Assembly (NCBI RefSeq): GCF_026339735.1
Contig: NZ_JAPEQG010000002.1
Coordinates: 62,001 to 126,000 of the forward strand
Source of the DNA: Streptomyces sp. NBC_01669
Lineage (GTDB): Bacteria; Actinomycetota; Actinomycetes; Streptomycetales; Streptomycetaceae
Length of the DNA stretch: 64,000 bases
Direction: 5' to 3'
Below the pieces are notes generated by a model. It searched no databases. It was given only the letters and a program-made list of their open reading frames with translations, and was not told the origin of the DNA. Shown here in pieces: positions 34,006 through 43,400 of this stretch. Numbering within the stretch: position 1 is the first letter of the stretch; each line of letters begins with the position of its first letter. Made by a program: the position numbers and the translations under genes.

Positions 34006-34466
34006 CGCTACGGAGCACCTGCACGTTGCCATCGAGCCTGAGCTCATCGTCACTTCGACGCGTCGACCGACCGCAAGGCCCGCCCACCCCTGCCTTCCTG
34101 AGGACGGACGCGTCTCCGGTGAAAGTGGGTGGGGCAAGCCTCCCGGGCTCGGGAGGCCTGCCCCACCGCGTGCCTGGGCGGCTAGTACTGCAACGGTGTT
34201 GGGTGTAGCTCCCCCTGAGGCAAGACTGCCGCCGCCAGTAAACCCGGAGGACAGGAGCGCCCAGGGATGATCGGCAGGCGGTCCGACTGGTACGTCGCCG
34301 GTGCCTGCACCTAGGGTTCCGCCCCCATGCACGTCGATGTGTCTGGGGGCCGTGACCGAGCGGTGCCAGCGCCAGACATTCTGGCGTCGCAACTGACGGG
34401 CCAAAAGCCCTGAGGTCACTTTTGAGCGCCTTCAGGGAGGTCTGTGATGACGTCAGTTGGTGCCGC
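34006..34466. other. Non-coding interval with a strong hairpin
   Basis: About 460 bases without a gene. The only clear structure is the hairpin listed at 34128-34167. Confidence 0.5.
34128..34167. terminator. Long hairpin, probable terminator of the GNAT gene
   Basis: GGTGGGGCA pairs with TGCCCCACC, and inside it GCCTCCC pairs with GGGAGGC around a 6-base loop, with one A/C mismatch. Such a stem is well beyond chance. It lies about 120 bases after the plus-strand GNAT gene. No T-run follows. Confidence 0.65.
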
Positions 34467-34740
34467 ATGATGGCTTTGGTGCGCTATCACCGTGTTCTGC
34501 GGGCTCACCAGGTGCTGCACCTGGTGTCGCCCATGGTCGTGGGTCGTTTGCCGAACGGCATGCGGCCCTTGGGCATCGTGCTTCTCGTTCATCAGCAGCA
34601 TGGTTCCTATGCGATAGCCGGTGCGGCCCTGGCCGCGCTGACGATCGGAACCACCGGGAGCGCACCGTTTCGCGGGCGCGCAGTCGACCGATGGGGGCAG
34701 ACACGTGTGCTGGTCGCCCTCGCAGTGTCCCAGTGGCCGG
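34467..34740 (+). pseudogene. MFS transporter, N-terminal fragment
   Basis: MMALVRYHRVLRAHQVLHLV, SPMVVGRLPNGMRPLGIVLL, VHQQHGSYAIAGAALAALTI, GTTGSAPFRGRAVDRWGQTR match the first helices and the loop motif (G-R-x-V-D-R-W-G) of a major facilitator protein. The frame then leaves the family and runs into sequence antisense to other debris. About 90 of 400 residues remain. Confidence 0.72.
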
Positions 34741-34930
34741 CGACCCAGGCTTCGGCCTCTGGGGTGCCCACCTTGTTGAGGCAGCGCGCCGCGGCCCAGA
34801 CGGCTGACTCTTCCTCCTCGCCGCCTACGAGCGCGAACGCGACTGAGCCGCACGCCCCGCACCCGCGCCTCGCCGAACCCGGGGGCGCCCGGCGCCGTCG
34901 CCACTTTTCCTCAAGCGGGCCGCGCCTTCG

Positions 34931-36091
34931 TCACGAGTCCCACCGGTTCTCGGAGATCCGGGCCCGGACGCGCGCTCCCTCGCGCTGCAGCACGATCAGG
35001 GCCATGTCGTCGGCGAGCGGCCCGCCCGTATGCGCTCGCAGGTCCGCGCCGATCCTGCGCACGAGCGCATCCGGACGCTGATCGGCCCAAGCCGTCACCC
35101 GCTCCACGAGGGGGTAGAAGCTGCCCATGCAGTCCCGGGCTTCGGTGACTCCGTCCGTGTACAGCACCAGCCGGTCGCCCGGGGCGAAACGGAAGGTCAA
35201 TGGGGCGTACTCGGTCTCCGTCAGGGCGCCAAGACCCAGCGGCGGAGCGGGGACGCTGACTTCCAGGGGCGTGACGTGCCCCCCGTGCAGCAGGAGCGGC
35301 GGCAGATGGCCGAAACTGATCAGACGGGCACAGGGCTGGTCGTCCGGGATCTCCAGCACGGCCGCCGTGACGAAGCGTTCACCAGGCCATTCGTCAGGAT
35401 CCCCGCGGTGCGCCTGGCCCAGGTCCCAGCGCACATCGGACTCCAGATCGGACGCGAGCCCGGACAGAGTGGAGTGCCGGTGCGCGTTGAAGCGGAAGGC
35501 ACCGAGGACGGTCTCGATGTCCTCGATGGCCCCGAGCCCCTTGCCGCGCGCATCCCCGATGATCAGCCGGGTGGCGCCAGGCGCGCGGAGCAGTGCGTAC
35601 AGGTCTCCACCGATACGGGCTTCGGTCTGGGCGGCCACGTACGTCGACGCCAGGGACACCGCTCCCGCGCGTCGCGGCAGTGGCCGCAGCAGCACGGACT
35701 GCGCGGCTTCCGAGACCTGGCGCACGATGGCCAGCTGGCGCTGATGCTGCTCGCGCAGACGGGTGGCGATCAGGAGCAGCGCCGAGAACAGCACCAGGGA
35801 CAGCATCTGCACGAGTACGTTCTCGGTGGTCAGCGTGCGTCGCTCGGCTCCCGCGACGACCAGCGCCGCCAGGGCGAGCAGAGCGGTGACGGCAGTACGG
35901 CGGGTGTCGGCGAAGGCGGCGGCGAGCGCGAGCGGGATGACCAGCAGATGGGCGAGGTGGATGTCCGACGGCAGGAACCAGTCGGCCACCGGAACCGCCA
36001 CGATCGGCACGGACCACAGGGTCACCCATCGGTAACCGCGCCATCCGCTCAGTGCCCTAGTCGCCTGCAAAGGCGGTCGGCTCTGCATCAT
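34931..36091 (-). CDS. Membrane-anchored SpoIIE/RsbU-type phosphatase
   Basis: A 386-residue protein. Residues about 20-115 contain four or so membrane helices (GYRWVTLWSVPIVAVPVADW, AHLLVIPLALAAAFADT, AVTALLALAALVVAG, VQMLSLVLFSALLLIATRLR), followed by a linker helix (REQHQRQLAIVRQVSEAAQS). The PP2C-type domain is at about 155-380: SLASTYVAAQTEARIGGDLY, LIIGDARGKGLGAIEDIETV, LVLYTDGVTEARD and ADDMALIVLQ. The metal-binding Asp residues are kept. Adjacent ATG codons at 36091 and 36088 follow GGGAGAAC; this is preferred over the longer open frame, whose extra N-terminus comes from an unrelated gene fragment. The target is probably an anti-sigma antagonist. Confidence 0.9.
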   Translation of the reverse strand: MMQSRPPLQATRALSGWRGYRWVTLWSVPIVAVPVADWFLPSDIHLAHLLVIPLALAAAFADTRRTAVTALLALAALVVAGAERRTLTTENVLVQMLSLVLFSALLLIATRLREQHQRQLAIVRQVSEAAQSVLLRPLPRRAGAVSLASTYVAAQTEARIGGDLYALLRAPGATRLIIGDARGKGLGAIEDIETVLGAFRFNAHRHSTLSGLASDLESDVRWDLGQAHRGDPDEWPGERFVTAAVLEIPDDQPCARLISFGHLPPLLLHGGHVTPLEVSVPAPPLGLGALTETEYAPLTFRFAPGDRLVLYTDGVTEARDCMGSFYPLVERVTAWADQRPDALVRRIGADLRAHTGGPLADDMALIVLQREGARVRARISENRWDS

Positions 36092-36164
36092 TGTTCTCCC
36101 AGGTTCGGAGCGCACGGCAAATGAAGCGCGCCGCTCAGTACGCACACCGAGCTGCAACAGGGCA

Positions 36165-36312
36165 CAGGGCACCGGGAAGAGCAGCCGTTCGTACGTCCAC
36201 AAACTGCCGTATCCGGCCGCTTCGGCCGTTCTGGCTGCTTCGACCACGTTGCAGATCCACTCCCAATCTCTGGGGCGGACGAGGTCCGAGTTTCACGAAA
36301 CCTCCGATGTAG
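36165..36312 (-). pseudogene. LLM oxidoreductase, N-terminal fragment
   Basis: VVEAARTAEAAGYGSLWTYE, RLLFPVP in one frame and VKLGPRPPQRLGVDLQ just upstream in another are the first strands and helix of a luciferase-like oxidoreductase. A frameshift splits the pieces and the rest is absent. Because the frame runs on into the phosphatase gene, it would give a false longer N-terminus to that protein. Confidence 0.6.
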
Positions 36313-36504
36313 TCGTTGGAGTTTCGCGACAAGGCGGGAGAGCCCGATGGGACTCTCCATCCCGCCACCGGGCTGCCGCTGGCGTGGCGTGGCGTGGGAG
36401 CGTACGTCCGCTCTCCAGCCGCATAAATGGTGCGTACGAGTTGTCGGTCTTCTCGGGGCACAGGCACTGGCCTCCAAGCGCTTGAGTCGGACGGGTAAGT
36501 GGTT

Positions 36505-38994
36505 TCACGCACTGGCTGGCAGTTGCTGATCAGCCCAGATGATTTTGCCGTCCAGGATGTGGCGGGTTCCCCATCGGCGGGACAGTTGAGTGACGAGGAA
36601 GAGGCCGCGGCCGTGTTCGTCGGTGGTGCGGGCGTGTCGCACAAACGGGTGGCAGTGGTTAGCGTCGGAGACTTCACAGGTCAGCATCTCGTGCCGGATG
36701 AGGCGTAGGCCGATCGTGCGGTCGCTGTTGCAGTCGCCCTTGCCGTGGATGATGGCGTTGGTGAACAGCTCGCTGACGATCAGCCCTGTGGACTCGGCTA
36801 GGTGTTCCAGTCCCCACTGGGTCAGCTGCCGGGCAGCGAGAGTTCGGGCACGGCTGACGACGGCGAGGTCGCTGGGGAACTGCCAAGAGGCAACCTGGTC
36901 TGCGCTCAGCGAGCGGGTCCGTGCGAGAAGCAGAGTGACATCGTCGCTCTGCGGCTTGGCCCGCAATGTGTCCACCGCGGAAGAGCACAGATCATCCAGT
37001 GTGAGGCCGGGCCGTGCGAGGGCCGCGCGCAAACGGTTCATGCCGGCGCTGATGTCCTGGCCGCGGGCCTCGATCAGACCGTCGGTGTAGAGGGCGAGCA
37101 CGCTTCCTTCGGCAAGTTCCAAAGTTACGGACTCGAAGGGGACCAGTCCGAGGCCGAGCGGTGCTCCGGTGGGCAGGTCGGGGAAGGTGACGTGGCCGTA
37201 CGGGTCGATGATCGCGGGCGGGGGGTGGCCGGCCCGCGCCATGGTGCAAGTGTGGGTGACCGGGTCGTAGACCGCGTACAGGCACGTGGCGGCCATCCTG
37301 GTGGTGGCCGGGTGCCGGGGGTCGGCTTCCGCCTCGGTGAGACGGATAACCTGCTCGTCGAGGCGGGACAGTACTTCGTCGGGAGGCATGTCCATGCTGG
37401 CGAGGGTGCGCATGGCGGTGCGGAGTTGACCCATCTCCGCTGCCGCGTTGATGCCGTGTCCGACCACGTCGCCGACGACCAGGGCGACGCGGGCGCCGGA
37501 GAGGGGGATCACGTCGAACCAGTCACCCCCGATGCCGTGGTGACTGTCGGCCGGCAGGTAGCGCCAGGCCACATCAGCGGCGGAGCCGCCTGTAGCGCGG
37601 TGAGGGAGCAGCAGCCGCTGCAGGGCGAGAGCCGCGGAACGTTCGCGCACGTATTGGCGGGCGTTGTCCAGGGCCAGCGCTGCCCAGCTGACGAGTTCCT
37701 CGGCCAAGAACAGGTCGTCCTCCTCGAACGGCCTGGGGTCCTTCGTCCGCACGAAGACCGCCACGCCCAGCACCGCGCCCCGGGCGTGGATCGGGACGAC
37801 CATCAACGAGTGCATGGCGTGCTCGCGGAGCTTCTCCGCCCGCGCCGCATCGTGGTGGTCCAGCCAGGTGCCCGGGGATGCGTCCAGTATGGGCTCGAAG
37901 TGGGATTTCCCGGAGCGCAGAACACCGGTGACGGGCGAAGTGGGCGGGACGAAGACCGGCTCTCCGCGAACGAACAGGGACTCCGGCGTTCCCGGGTGAA
38001 TCGAGGCCAGGCCCGCGCGGCAGAAGACGGGGATGTATCCACCCTGTGGGCCGAAATGGGCCAAGGGCTCCTCGCCGAGCGGGACGGACTCCGTCAGGTC
38101 GACGGTGGCGTAGTCCGCAAGAAACGGCACGGCGAGGTCGGCCAGTTCCTGCCCGGTCTGCATGACGTCCAACGTGGTGCCGATGCGCCTGCTGGCCTCG
38201 CCGAGGATTGCCAGACGCTCTCGCGCCCGTCGGCTGTCGGTGACGTCCACGCTCACGACGCACACACCCAGCGCGCGACCCTGCGCGTCGTCGAGGCGGA
38301 AGTAGGACGCCGTCAATATGCGGTTGCTTCGCACATTCGCCGGCAGGAAGGCCTGGTAGTCCACGTTGATCGCCGGGTCGCCGCTCTCCAGCACCTGGCG
38401 CATCACTGCCTCCAGCGTTTCGGCCTCCCTCCCGGGCGCCGCCTCCGTCAGCCTGCGGCCCAGCCGCTTGGGGAGAGGGATGCCGTCCTTGGAGCCCTGG
38501 GTGTCGTTCACCCGGATGCAGCGCAGGTGCGTGTCCCGTATGACGACACCGATCGGCAGGCGGCTTGGCAGCGGCAGCGTAGCGAGGAGCGGCTCCGCCA
38601 CTGTGGCCTCGGCCGGCCACGCGGGAAGCAAGGCCTTGTCGGTCGCACAGACCACCCACCACTCCAGGCCGTCCTGCCCGGACAGAGATGACACGCACAG
38701 GCGCACGTCGATGCTGCGGCCGTCGCGGTGGCGCACCTGCGCGAGGTCGGACCAGCGGCCCCGGCGGGTGCTCTCTTGTGCGGCTTGTGAAGCCTTTGCT
38801 CGGTCGTCAGGGGCCACCAACAGGACACCGGCGGACCGCCCCACCACCTCCGCGGCCGAGTAGCCCACGAGCCGCTGAGCGGCCTGCGACCATCCGACCA
38901 CCGTCCCCTGCGCGTCGAGGAGAGCTATCGCTGGGCAAACTGTCTCGATGGCCGTCTGAGCCTCGGAGACTGCTGTCTCTGCGTAACTGCCCAT
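36505..38994 (-). CDS. Multidomain PAS-GAF-SpoIIE phosphatase with HATPase domain
   Basis: An 829-residue soluble signalling protein. PAS 1 is at about 15-125 (AIALLDAQGTVVGWSQAAQR, LVGYSAAEVVGRSAGVLLVA), PAS 2 about 150-260 (LPIGVVIRDTHLRCIRVNDT), and GAF about 265-440 (ARERLAILGEASRRIGTTLD, AMHSLMVVPIHARGAVLGVA). The PP2C domain is at about 455-690 (ADSHHGIGGDWFDVIPLSGA, VALVVGDVVGHGINAAAEMG, LALYTDGLIEARG, SDDVTLLLART). A GHKL ATPase of the anti-sigma (RsbW) type is at about 705-829 (SELFTNAIIHGKGDCNSD, DEHGRGLFLVTQLSRRWGTR). Phosphatase and kinase are thus joined in one chain, as in many Streptomyces proteins. The ATG at 38994 follows GAAGGGAAG. Confidence 0.93.
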   Translation of the reverse strand: MGSYAETAVSEAQTAIETVCPAIALLDAQGTVVGWSQAAQRLVGYSAAEVVGRSAGVLLVAPDDRAKASQAAQESTRRGRWSDLAQVRHRDGRSIDVRLCVSSLSGQDGLEWWVVCATDKALLPAWPAEATVAEPLLATLPLPSRLPIGVVIRDTHLRCIRVNDTQGSKDGIPLPKRLGRRLTEAAPGREAETLEAVMRQVLESGDPAINVDYQAFLPANVRSNRILTASYFRLDDAQGRALGVCVVSVDVTDSRRARERLAILGEASRRIGTTLDVMQTGQELADLAVPFLADYATVDLTESVPLGEEPLAHFGPQGGYIPVFCRAGLASIHPGTPESLFVRGEPVFVPPTSPVTGVLRSGKSHFEPILDASPGTWLDHHDAARAEKLREHAMHSLMVVPIHARGAVLGVAVFVRTKDPRPFEEDDLFLAEELVSWAALALDNARQYVRERSAALALQRLLLPHRATGGSAADVAWRYLPADSHHGIGGDWFDVIPLSGARVALVVGDVVGHGINAAAEMGQLRTAMRTLASMDMPPDEVLSRLDEQVIRLTEAEADPRHPATTRMAATCLYAVYDPVTHTCTMARAGHPPPAIIDPYGHVTFPDLPTGAPLGLGLVPFESVTLELAEGSVLALYTDGLIEARGQDISAGMNRLRAALARPGLTLDDLCSSAVDTLRAKPQSDDVTLLLARTRSLSADQVASWQFPSDLAVVSRARTLAARQLTQWGLEHLAESTGLIVSELFTNAIIHGKGDCNSDRTIGLRLIRHEMLTCEVSDANHCHPFVRHARTTDEHGRGLFLVTQLSRRWGTRHILDGKIIWADQQLPASA

Positions 38995-39572
38995 TGCTCT
39001 TCCCTTCTGTGTCCCCCGGCGATGCGGTCCCCCAGCTGCTCGGCTGTCTAGTGGATGGATAAATTCAGGGCAGGAGTGATCGAGCTACCAGGCACGGCAG
39101 CCCACAGCCCATTCACACTGCCCCCGACGGTGGCTGCGGCGGTGGTCTCGGCCCGTCAGACGTGCTCCGGCGGGACCCCTGTCGGGGCCTGGGCGCGGCC
39201 AACCAGCGCGTGTGCTCGGTGAAGCGCTGCGGGCTTCCGTGTGCTTTCGTCCGTGTTCATGCCTGCAACGCTACGCACCCGGCGGCACCGGAGTACGGTC
39301 CATTTATATGACAAATTCCCAGTCCAATTCTGCGGACAAAGCAAGATCACGATCTATGGAGCTGGAACACTAACCCGCTCCCGAACGTCGCGCCCCGAGC
39401 ATGCGACGTGGCGCTCCGGCTTCGCGGGGCAATCGGTCTGACAGACGGCGCCCAGGGGCCCGCCTCGCCGTTCGACGCGAAGTGGCCCGGTCTTTTGCTC
39501 AGAAAATGGTCCACACATGTGGGCGGACGCGCTCATACGCTCGGGTCATGCCTGCAACAGCGCCCACCCCCG
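38995..39572. other. Gene-free interval upstream of LOG gene
   Basis: About 580 bases. AT-rich stretches near 39300-39360 (CATTTATATGACAAATT) could be promoters. A minus-strand frame of 34 codons (MNTDESTRKPAALHRAHALV) is possible but unsupported. Confidence 0.45.
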
Positions 39573-40143
39573 ATGAACATCGGTGTCTTCCTCTCAGCCA
39601 CTGACGTCAACGAGCACTACACCCAGCCGACCCGCGAGTTCGGGGGAGCTCATCGGCAGGGCCGGCCACACCCTGGTGTGGGGCGGATCCGATACCGGGC
39701 TGATGAAGGTCGTCACCGATGGAGTGTGGGCGTCGCGAGGACGGCTCACGGGGATCTCGATCGATTCTCTCCGGAAGTGGGTCAGGAAGGACGCCGACGA
39801 AATGACGTTCGCCAGGGATCTCGCTGAACGGAAGGCACGGTTGCTCGCCGTGTCCGACGCAGTAGTGGTGATGCACGGCGGCGTGGGCACGCTGGACGAA
39901 GCCTTGGAGGTCCTGGAGCTGAGGAAGCACGGCCTGTACGACGAGCCGGTGGTGCTGCTGAACACGGCGGGCTCCCACGACGGGCTGATACTCCAGCTCC
40001 GGCGAATGGACGAGCAGGGGTTCCTGCCGTTGCCCCTTGCAGAACTGGTCTTCGTCGCCGACACGGCCGCCGGCGCACTCGCCTACCTGGAGAAGTCCGT
40101 TGGAACGGATGGCGAGATCGTGACAGCACGGCTTCCCGCCTGA
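39573..40143 (+). pseudogene. LOG-family (TIGR00730-like) nucleotide hydrolase, single-base frameshift
   Basis: The true start is MNIGVFLSATDVNEHYTQPT with REFG. After that, the family sequence continues in a different frame: ELIGRAGHTLVWGGSDTGLM, ISIDSLRKWVRKDADEMTFA, RDLAERKARLLAVSDAVVVM, HGGVGTLDEALEVLELRKHG, LYDEPVVLLNT. The nucleotide-binding motif GGVGTLDE is kept. The break is at a run of five G bases (39642-39646), where four would restore one frame of about 190 residues. It could be a real mutation or a base-calling error in the homopolymer. LOG proteins release cytokinin-type bases from nucleotides in vitro. Confidence 0.85.
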
Positions 40144-40268
40144 GAGATCGCGCCGGCTCCGGAACGGGCGGCCTGGCACTTGAGACCGACAGCCCCGGCG
40201 CCTCGAATCTCGGCAGGGACGCTCCCGAACCGGACAGAGGCGCGTCCGCTCCGCCCTCGGAACCGCTT

Positions 40269-41708
40269 CTAGGGCAGCACCCTGCACAGTGCGTCCAGTG
40301 CGCCTGCCCACGCGCTGTCCGAGGGCGCCGCGTAGTTGACCACCAGGGCGTCCCGTTCGGGCAACTGCCATCCGCAGTCCGCCACTTCGTAGCGGAACTG
40401 CGTCAACCCCCTGATCGCCAGACCTTGCCGGGCCGCGGCCTGGACCACCGAGCTTTCGGTTCCACGCGGGAGTTCGAGGACCGTCTGCAGTCCTGCAGCC
40501 ATCCCGGTCACACGAATGCCGGGAGCCCTCTGGCGCAGGACCTCGACCAGTTGATCGCGGCGACGCCGGTAGCGCAGCCGCATTGAGCGCACATGACGGT
40601 CGTACGCACCCGAGGCGATGAATTCCGCCAGCGTCAGCTGCTCCAGGGCGCTCGTCATGTAGTCGCCGTGCCCTTTGGCCGCCATGATCTCCGGGATGAG
40701 TTCCTCCGGCAGCACCATCCATCCGAGCCGTACCCCCGGTGCCAGGGACTTGCTCACGGAACCGAAGTACACCACCCGCTCCGGATCGAGGCCTTGCAGG
40801 GCCCCCACTGGCTGACGGTCGTACCGGAACTCCCCGTCATAGTCGTCCTCCAGGATCAGTCCGCCCGTGGCACGTGCCCACTCGACGGCCGCCGTGCGCC
40901 GGTCCGGGCAGAGCGCGACCCCCGTCGGGTACTGGTGCGCCGGGGTCATCAGCACCGCCCCCACTTCGCGCAGTCGCGCGAGGTCGTCGATGCGTGCGCC
41001 ATGGTCATCGACGTAGAGCGGCGGGGTGTGCAGACCGGCGTTCGCCAGCAGGTCGCGATACAGGTCGAGTCCGTAGGCCTCGACGGCCACCCCTCGCACC
41101 CGCCGTACCCTGAGCGCGTGCGCCATCAGCGCCAGGCCGTGGTGGAAACCGGAACAGATGACGATCCGCTCCGGCTCGGCGTACAACCCGCGGGCTCGCG
41201 CCAGGTAGTCCGCGAGTGCGGTGCGCAGCTCCATCCGGCCGCGGGCGTCGCCGTAGCCGAAGGCGTCGAGTGGCGCGGCGGTCAAAGCCCGGCGGGCCAC
41301 GGTGAGCCACTGCGAGCGCGGAAAGGTCGCGAGGTCCGGTGCACCGGTCCACAGGCCATACCGGAGACGGGGCTCGTCCGGCCTCGCGCGAGGAGCGTCG
41401 GGCGCGGCCCTGTGCGGCTCGACCCGGGTGGCCACCCGGGTCCCGGAGCCCTGCTGGGCGGTGAGCCAGCCCTCAGCGACCAGCTCGGCGTAGGCCTCGA
41501 CCACGGTGTTACGCGAGACGCCGAGATCCGCGGCGAGTGAGCGGGAGGCCGGCAGCCGACTGCCGGGCGCCAGACGCCCCGTCCGCACGACCTCCCTCAA
41601 GGCGTCCGTGAGCCCTGCACGCAGCCCGGGTCCGCGCAGCTCCAGATGCAGGTCGGCGCCGAACGCGGGGGGCGGACCGGCCGCGGAATTGGCCCGGGAA
41701 TCCGTCAT
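40269..41708 (-). CDS. MocR-type GntR/aminotransferase transcriptional regulator
   Basis: A 479-residue regulator. Residues about 15-90 form the GntR winged helix (RAGLTDALREVVRTGRLAPG, SRLPASRSLAADLGVSRNTV, VEAYAELVAEGWLTAQQGSG). From about 130 lies a fold-type I aminotransferase domain (DAFGYGDARGRMELRTALAD, GAVLMTPAHQYPTG, GGLILEDDYDGEFRYDR) with the PLP Lys in FGSVSKSLAPGVRLGWM. MocR proteins often control vitamin B6, amino acid or membrane-transport genes located divergently. Here the divergent side is occupied by a pseudogene, so the target has probably been lost. The ATG at 41708 (MTDSRANSAAGPP) is preferred over the longer open frame. CTGGCCAG at about 41739 may be part of its operator. 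Confidence 0.92.
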   Translation of the reverse strand: MTDSRANSAAGPPPAFGADLHLELRGPGLRAGLTDALREVVRTGRLAPGSRLPASRSLAADLGVSRNTVVEAYAELVAEGWLTAQQGSGTRVATRVEPHRAAPDAPRARPDEPRLRYGLWTGAPDLATFPRSQWLTVARRALTAAPLDAFGYGDARGRMELRTALADYLARARGLYAEPERIVICSGFHHGLALMAHALRVRRVRGVAVEAYGLDLYRDLLANAGLHTPPLYVDDHGARIDDLARLREVGAVLMTPAHQYPTGVALCPDRRTAAVEWARATGGLILEDDYDGEFRYDRQPVGALQGLDPERVVYFGSVSKSLAPGVRLGWMVLPEELIPEIMAAKGHGDYMTSALEQLTLAEFIASGAYDRHVRSMRLRYRRRRDQLVEVLRQRAPGIRVTGMAAGLQTVLELPRGTESSVVQAAARQGLAIRGLTQFRYEVADCGWQLPERDALVVNYAAPSDSAWAGALDALCRVLP

Positions 41709-41837
41709 GTAAATGCACCATACTCCGATACCATCGACTGGCCAGTCGTCCCATTGGGCCGCGCTGCACGCCACCGCAGCCTCGTCGCGGTGACGACCGC
41801 GCGCCGTGTCGTTCCGCGAGCGTGTTCGCCGCAAGCG

Positions 41838-42634
41838 CGGACTGGTCCCGCTTCTTGTCATTGGCAGCACTTGGCCCGAGCACTGGGCCACACTCACTAC
41901 CCCGCCCAAACCCGCTGCTGAAGACCCCCACGCACGAGCCCGCTGCCTGCTGAACGGTCACGCCCCGCCCGTGCCAGTGGCCTTCATCGACGCCGACCTC
42001 CAAGCCGTGGCTTTGATGGCGCAGCACGATCCGCGACTGGCGTACGTCGCTGGGCGGGCGGAACACGGGCAGATCAGCCAGTATCTGGCGGGTGCCCCAG
42101 CTTTGATAGAGCGTTATCAAAATGTGCCAGCCCTCGCGCGAGCCCTCATCGAAGCGGCCATGGATGCGCATCGACTGGGCCACCCTCCCGGCCTGCCGCT
42201 GCCTCTGTTGGAAGCCGCCGCGGAAGGCTATCTCGCCGACTCCCAGTGGGACCTGCTGGAGGACGACTGGTTCGAACAGGCCCTCGCCTACACCGCGGCC
42301 CCGCTACACGGTGCCCGCGGCCCGCTCACCCGGATCCGACCCCGTCGTGGCCAGTCTGCACCTGCCCACCCCACTACCGCCTCCCGACTACCTCGAACAA
42401 CACGGTCGCACTGACAGAGACACCAGCCTCGTCCCGGCTGTCTTGTGGGAAGCCCTCATCGAGCACCACGCCTCCCGTGATTGCCGAACCCTCGCCCGGG
42501 CAGCACGAGACCGCGGCCTGCTTCGCATCGCCATGCGCTTCTATGCCATTGCCGCGCACGCAAGCGACAACGACGCCCTCAAGGAGGCTGCTTGGCTGCT
42601 GGTGCGGGCAGGGCGGAGGCAGGAAGCGATCTGA
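41838..42634 (+). pseudogene. Fragment of a large helical-repeat (TPR-like) protein, frameshifted
   Basis: The first frame reads LVPLLVIGSTWPEHWATLTT, ARARCLLNGHAPPVPVAFID, YLAGAPALIERYQNVPALAR, ALIEAAMDAHRLGHPPGLPL, YLADSQWDLLEDDWFEQALA, YTAAPLHGARGPLTRIRPR. After a frameshift near 42320, another continues DYLEQHGRTDRDTSLVPAVL, WEALIEHHASRDCRTLARAA, LLRIAMRFYAIAAHASDNDA, LKEAAWLLVRAGRRQEAI and stops. This is the middle of a long Streptomyces protein with an ATPase-like part and TPR-like repeats; both ends are missing. The function is unknown. Confidence 0.62.
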
Positions 42635-42668
42635 ACCGCCCCAGTCTTCCCACGCAACGCCTCCGTGA

Positions 42669-43400
42669 TCAGGTGTTGCGACGACCGGTTGAGTCCACCG
42701 GGTTTCCATCCGGGTGGTGGTCGATCCACGCCAGTCCGTCCATGTCCAGGCGCTGGCGGGTACGGGTGACGGCTACGTATGCGAGGCGGGCCTCGCTGTC
42801 GTCGATCGGCCCGGGAATGGCGCATCCGTTGGCGTCCTTTTGACCACTGCCTTTCGGCGGGGTGAAGTCGTCGGCGATTCTCACGCAGGCCCATTCGCGT
42901 CCCTTGGCCTCGTGCGCGGTGGAGACGATCACGTCGGCGTGTTGCTCGGGAGCCAGGCCAGCCAGAGCGTTCAGGATGACGTCGGTGCCGTGCTTGTCAA
43001 CGAGGTCGACCAGGGCTACAGGTCGCGTCCGGCCGGATCGTGATCTGCGTAATCCTGGAGCTCTCCCCAGGTCGGGAAGAGGAGTAGTTCGGGGTGGGTG
43101 GTGCGGCGGCCTTCCTTCAGGTCGCGGGCGGCCAACGCAAGAGCCCGCAGTCCGTCTCCTCCCCCGGCCAGGGCGACCCGTTGTCCGCTGGCCATCATGG
43201 CCATGACTTGGGCCATGGCCCCTATGTTGGTGCGGCACAGGACCGCGTCGGGGCAGGCCACGGGGCCGAGTTCGGTGGGCACGGCCGGTGTGCCGGTGAG
43301 GCGGATGGGTGCGCCTGCGATGTGCAGCCGGCGGTTGGCTTCGCGGGCGAGGTGGGGGCCGAAGCGGAAGGTCAGGCGGAGGAAGTCAGCCGGTCCCGTT
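42669..43400 (-). pseudogene. UvrD-like helicase, C-terminal fragment (paralogue of 48494-49966)
   Basis: One frame (43016 to about 43400) reads LTFRFGPHLAREANRRLHIA, CPDAVLCRTNIGAMAQVMAM, LALAARDLKEGRRTTHPELL, LFPTWGELQDYADHDPAGRD and stops. The next (42669 to about 43015) reads VALVDLVDKHGTDVILNALA, DVIVSTAHEAKGREWACVRI, EARLAYVAVTRTRQRLDMDG. Both align throughout with the intact helicase at 48494-49966, which lacks the break. The N-terminal half with the P-loop is missing, and the fragment starts inside the 3' end of cydB. Confidence 0.87.

Noticed and set aside
34740..34930. Minus-strand transposase-like fragment (AVWAAARCLNKVGTPEAEAW)
   Set aside because: The resemblance is too weak to name a family and the frame is short.
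36802..38691. Plus-strand open frame of 629 codons
   Set aside because: It mirrors the multidomain phosphatase; composition is that of a high-GC shadow frame.
39156..39350. Small minus-strand gene (34-64 codons)
   Set aside because: No ribosome binding site and no conserved features.
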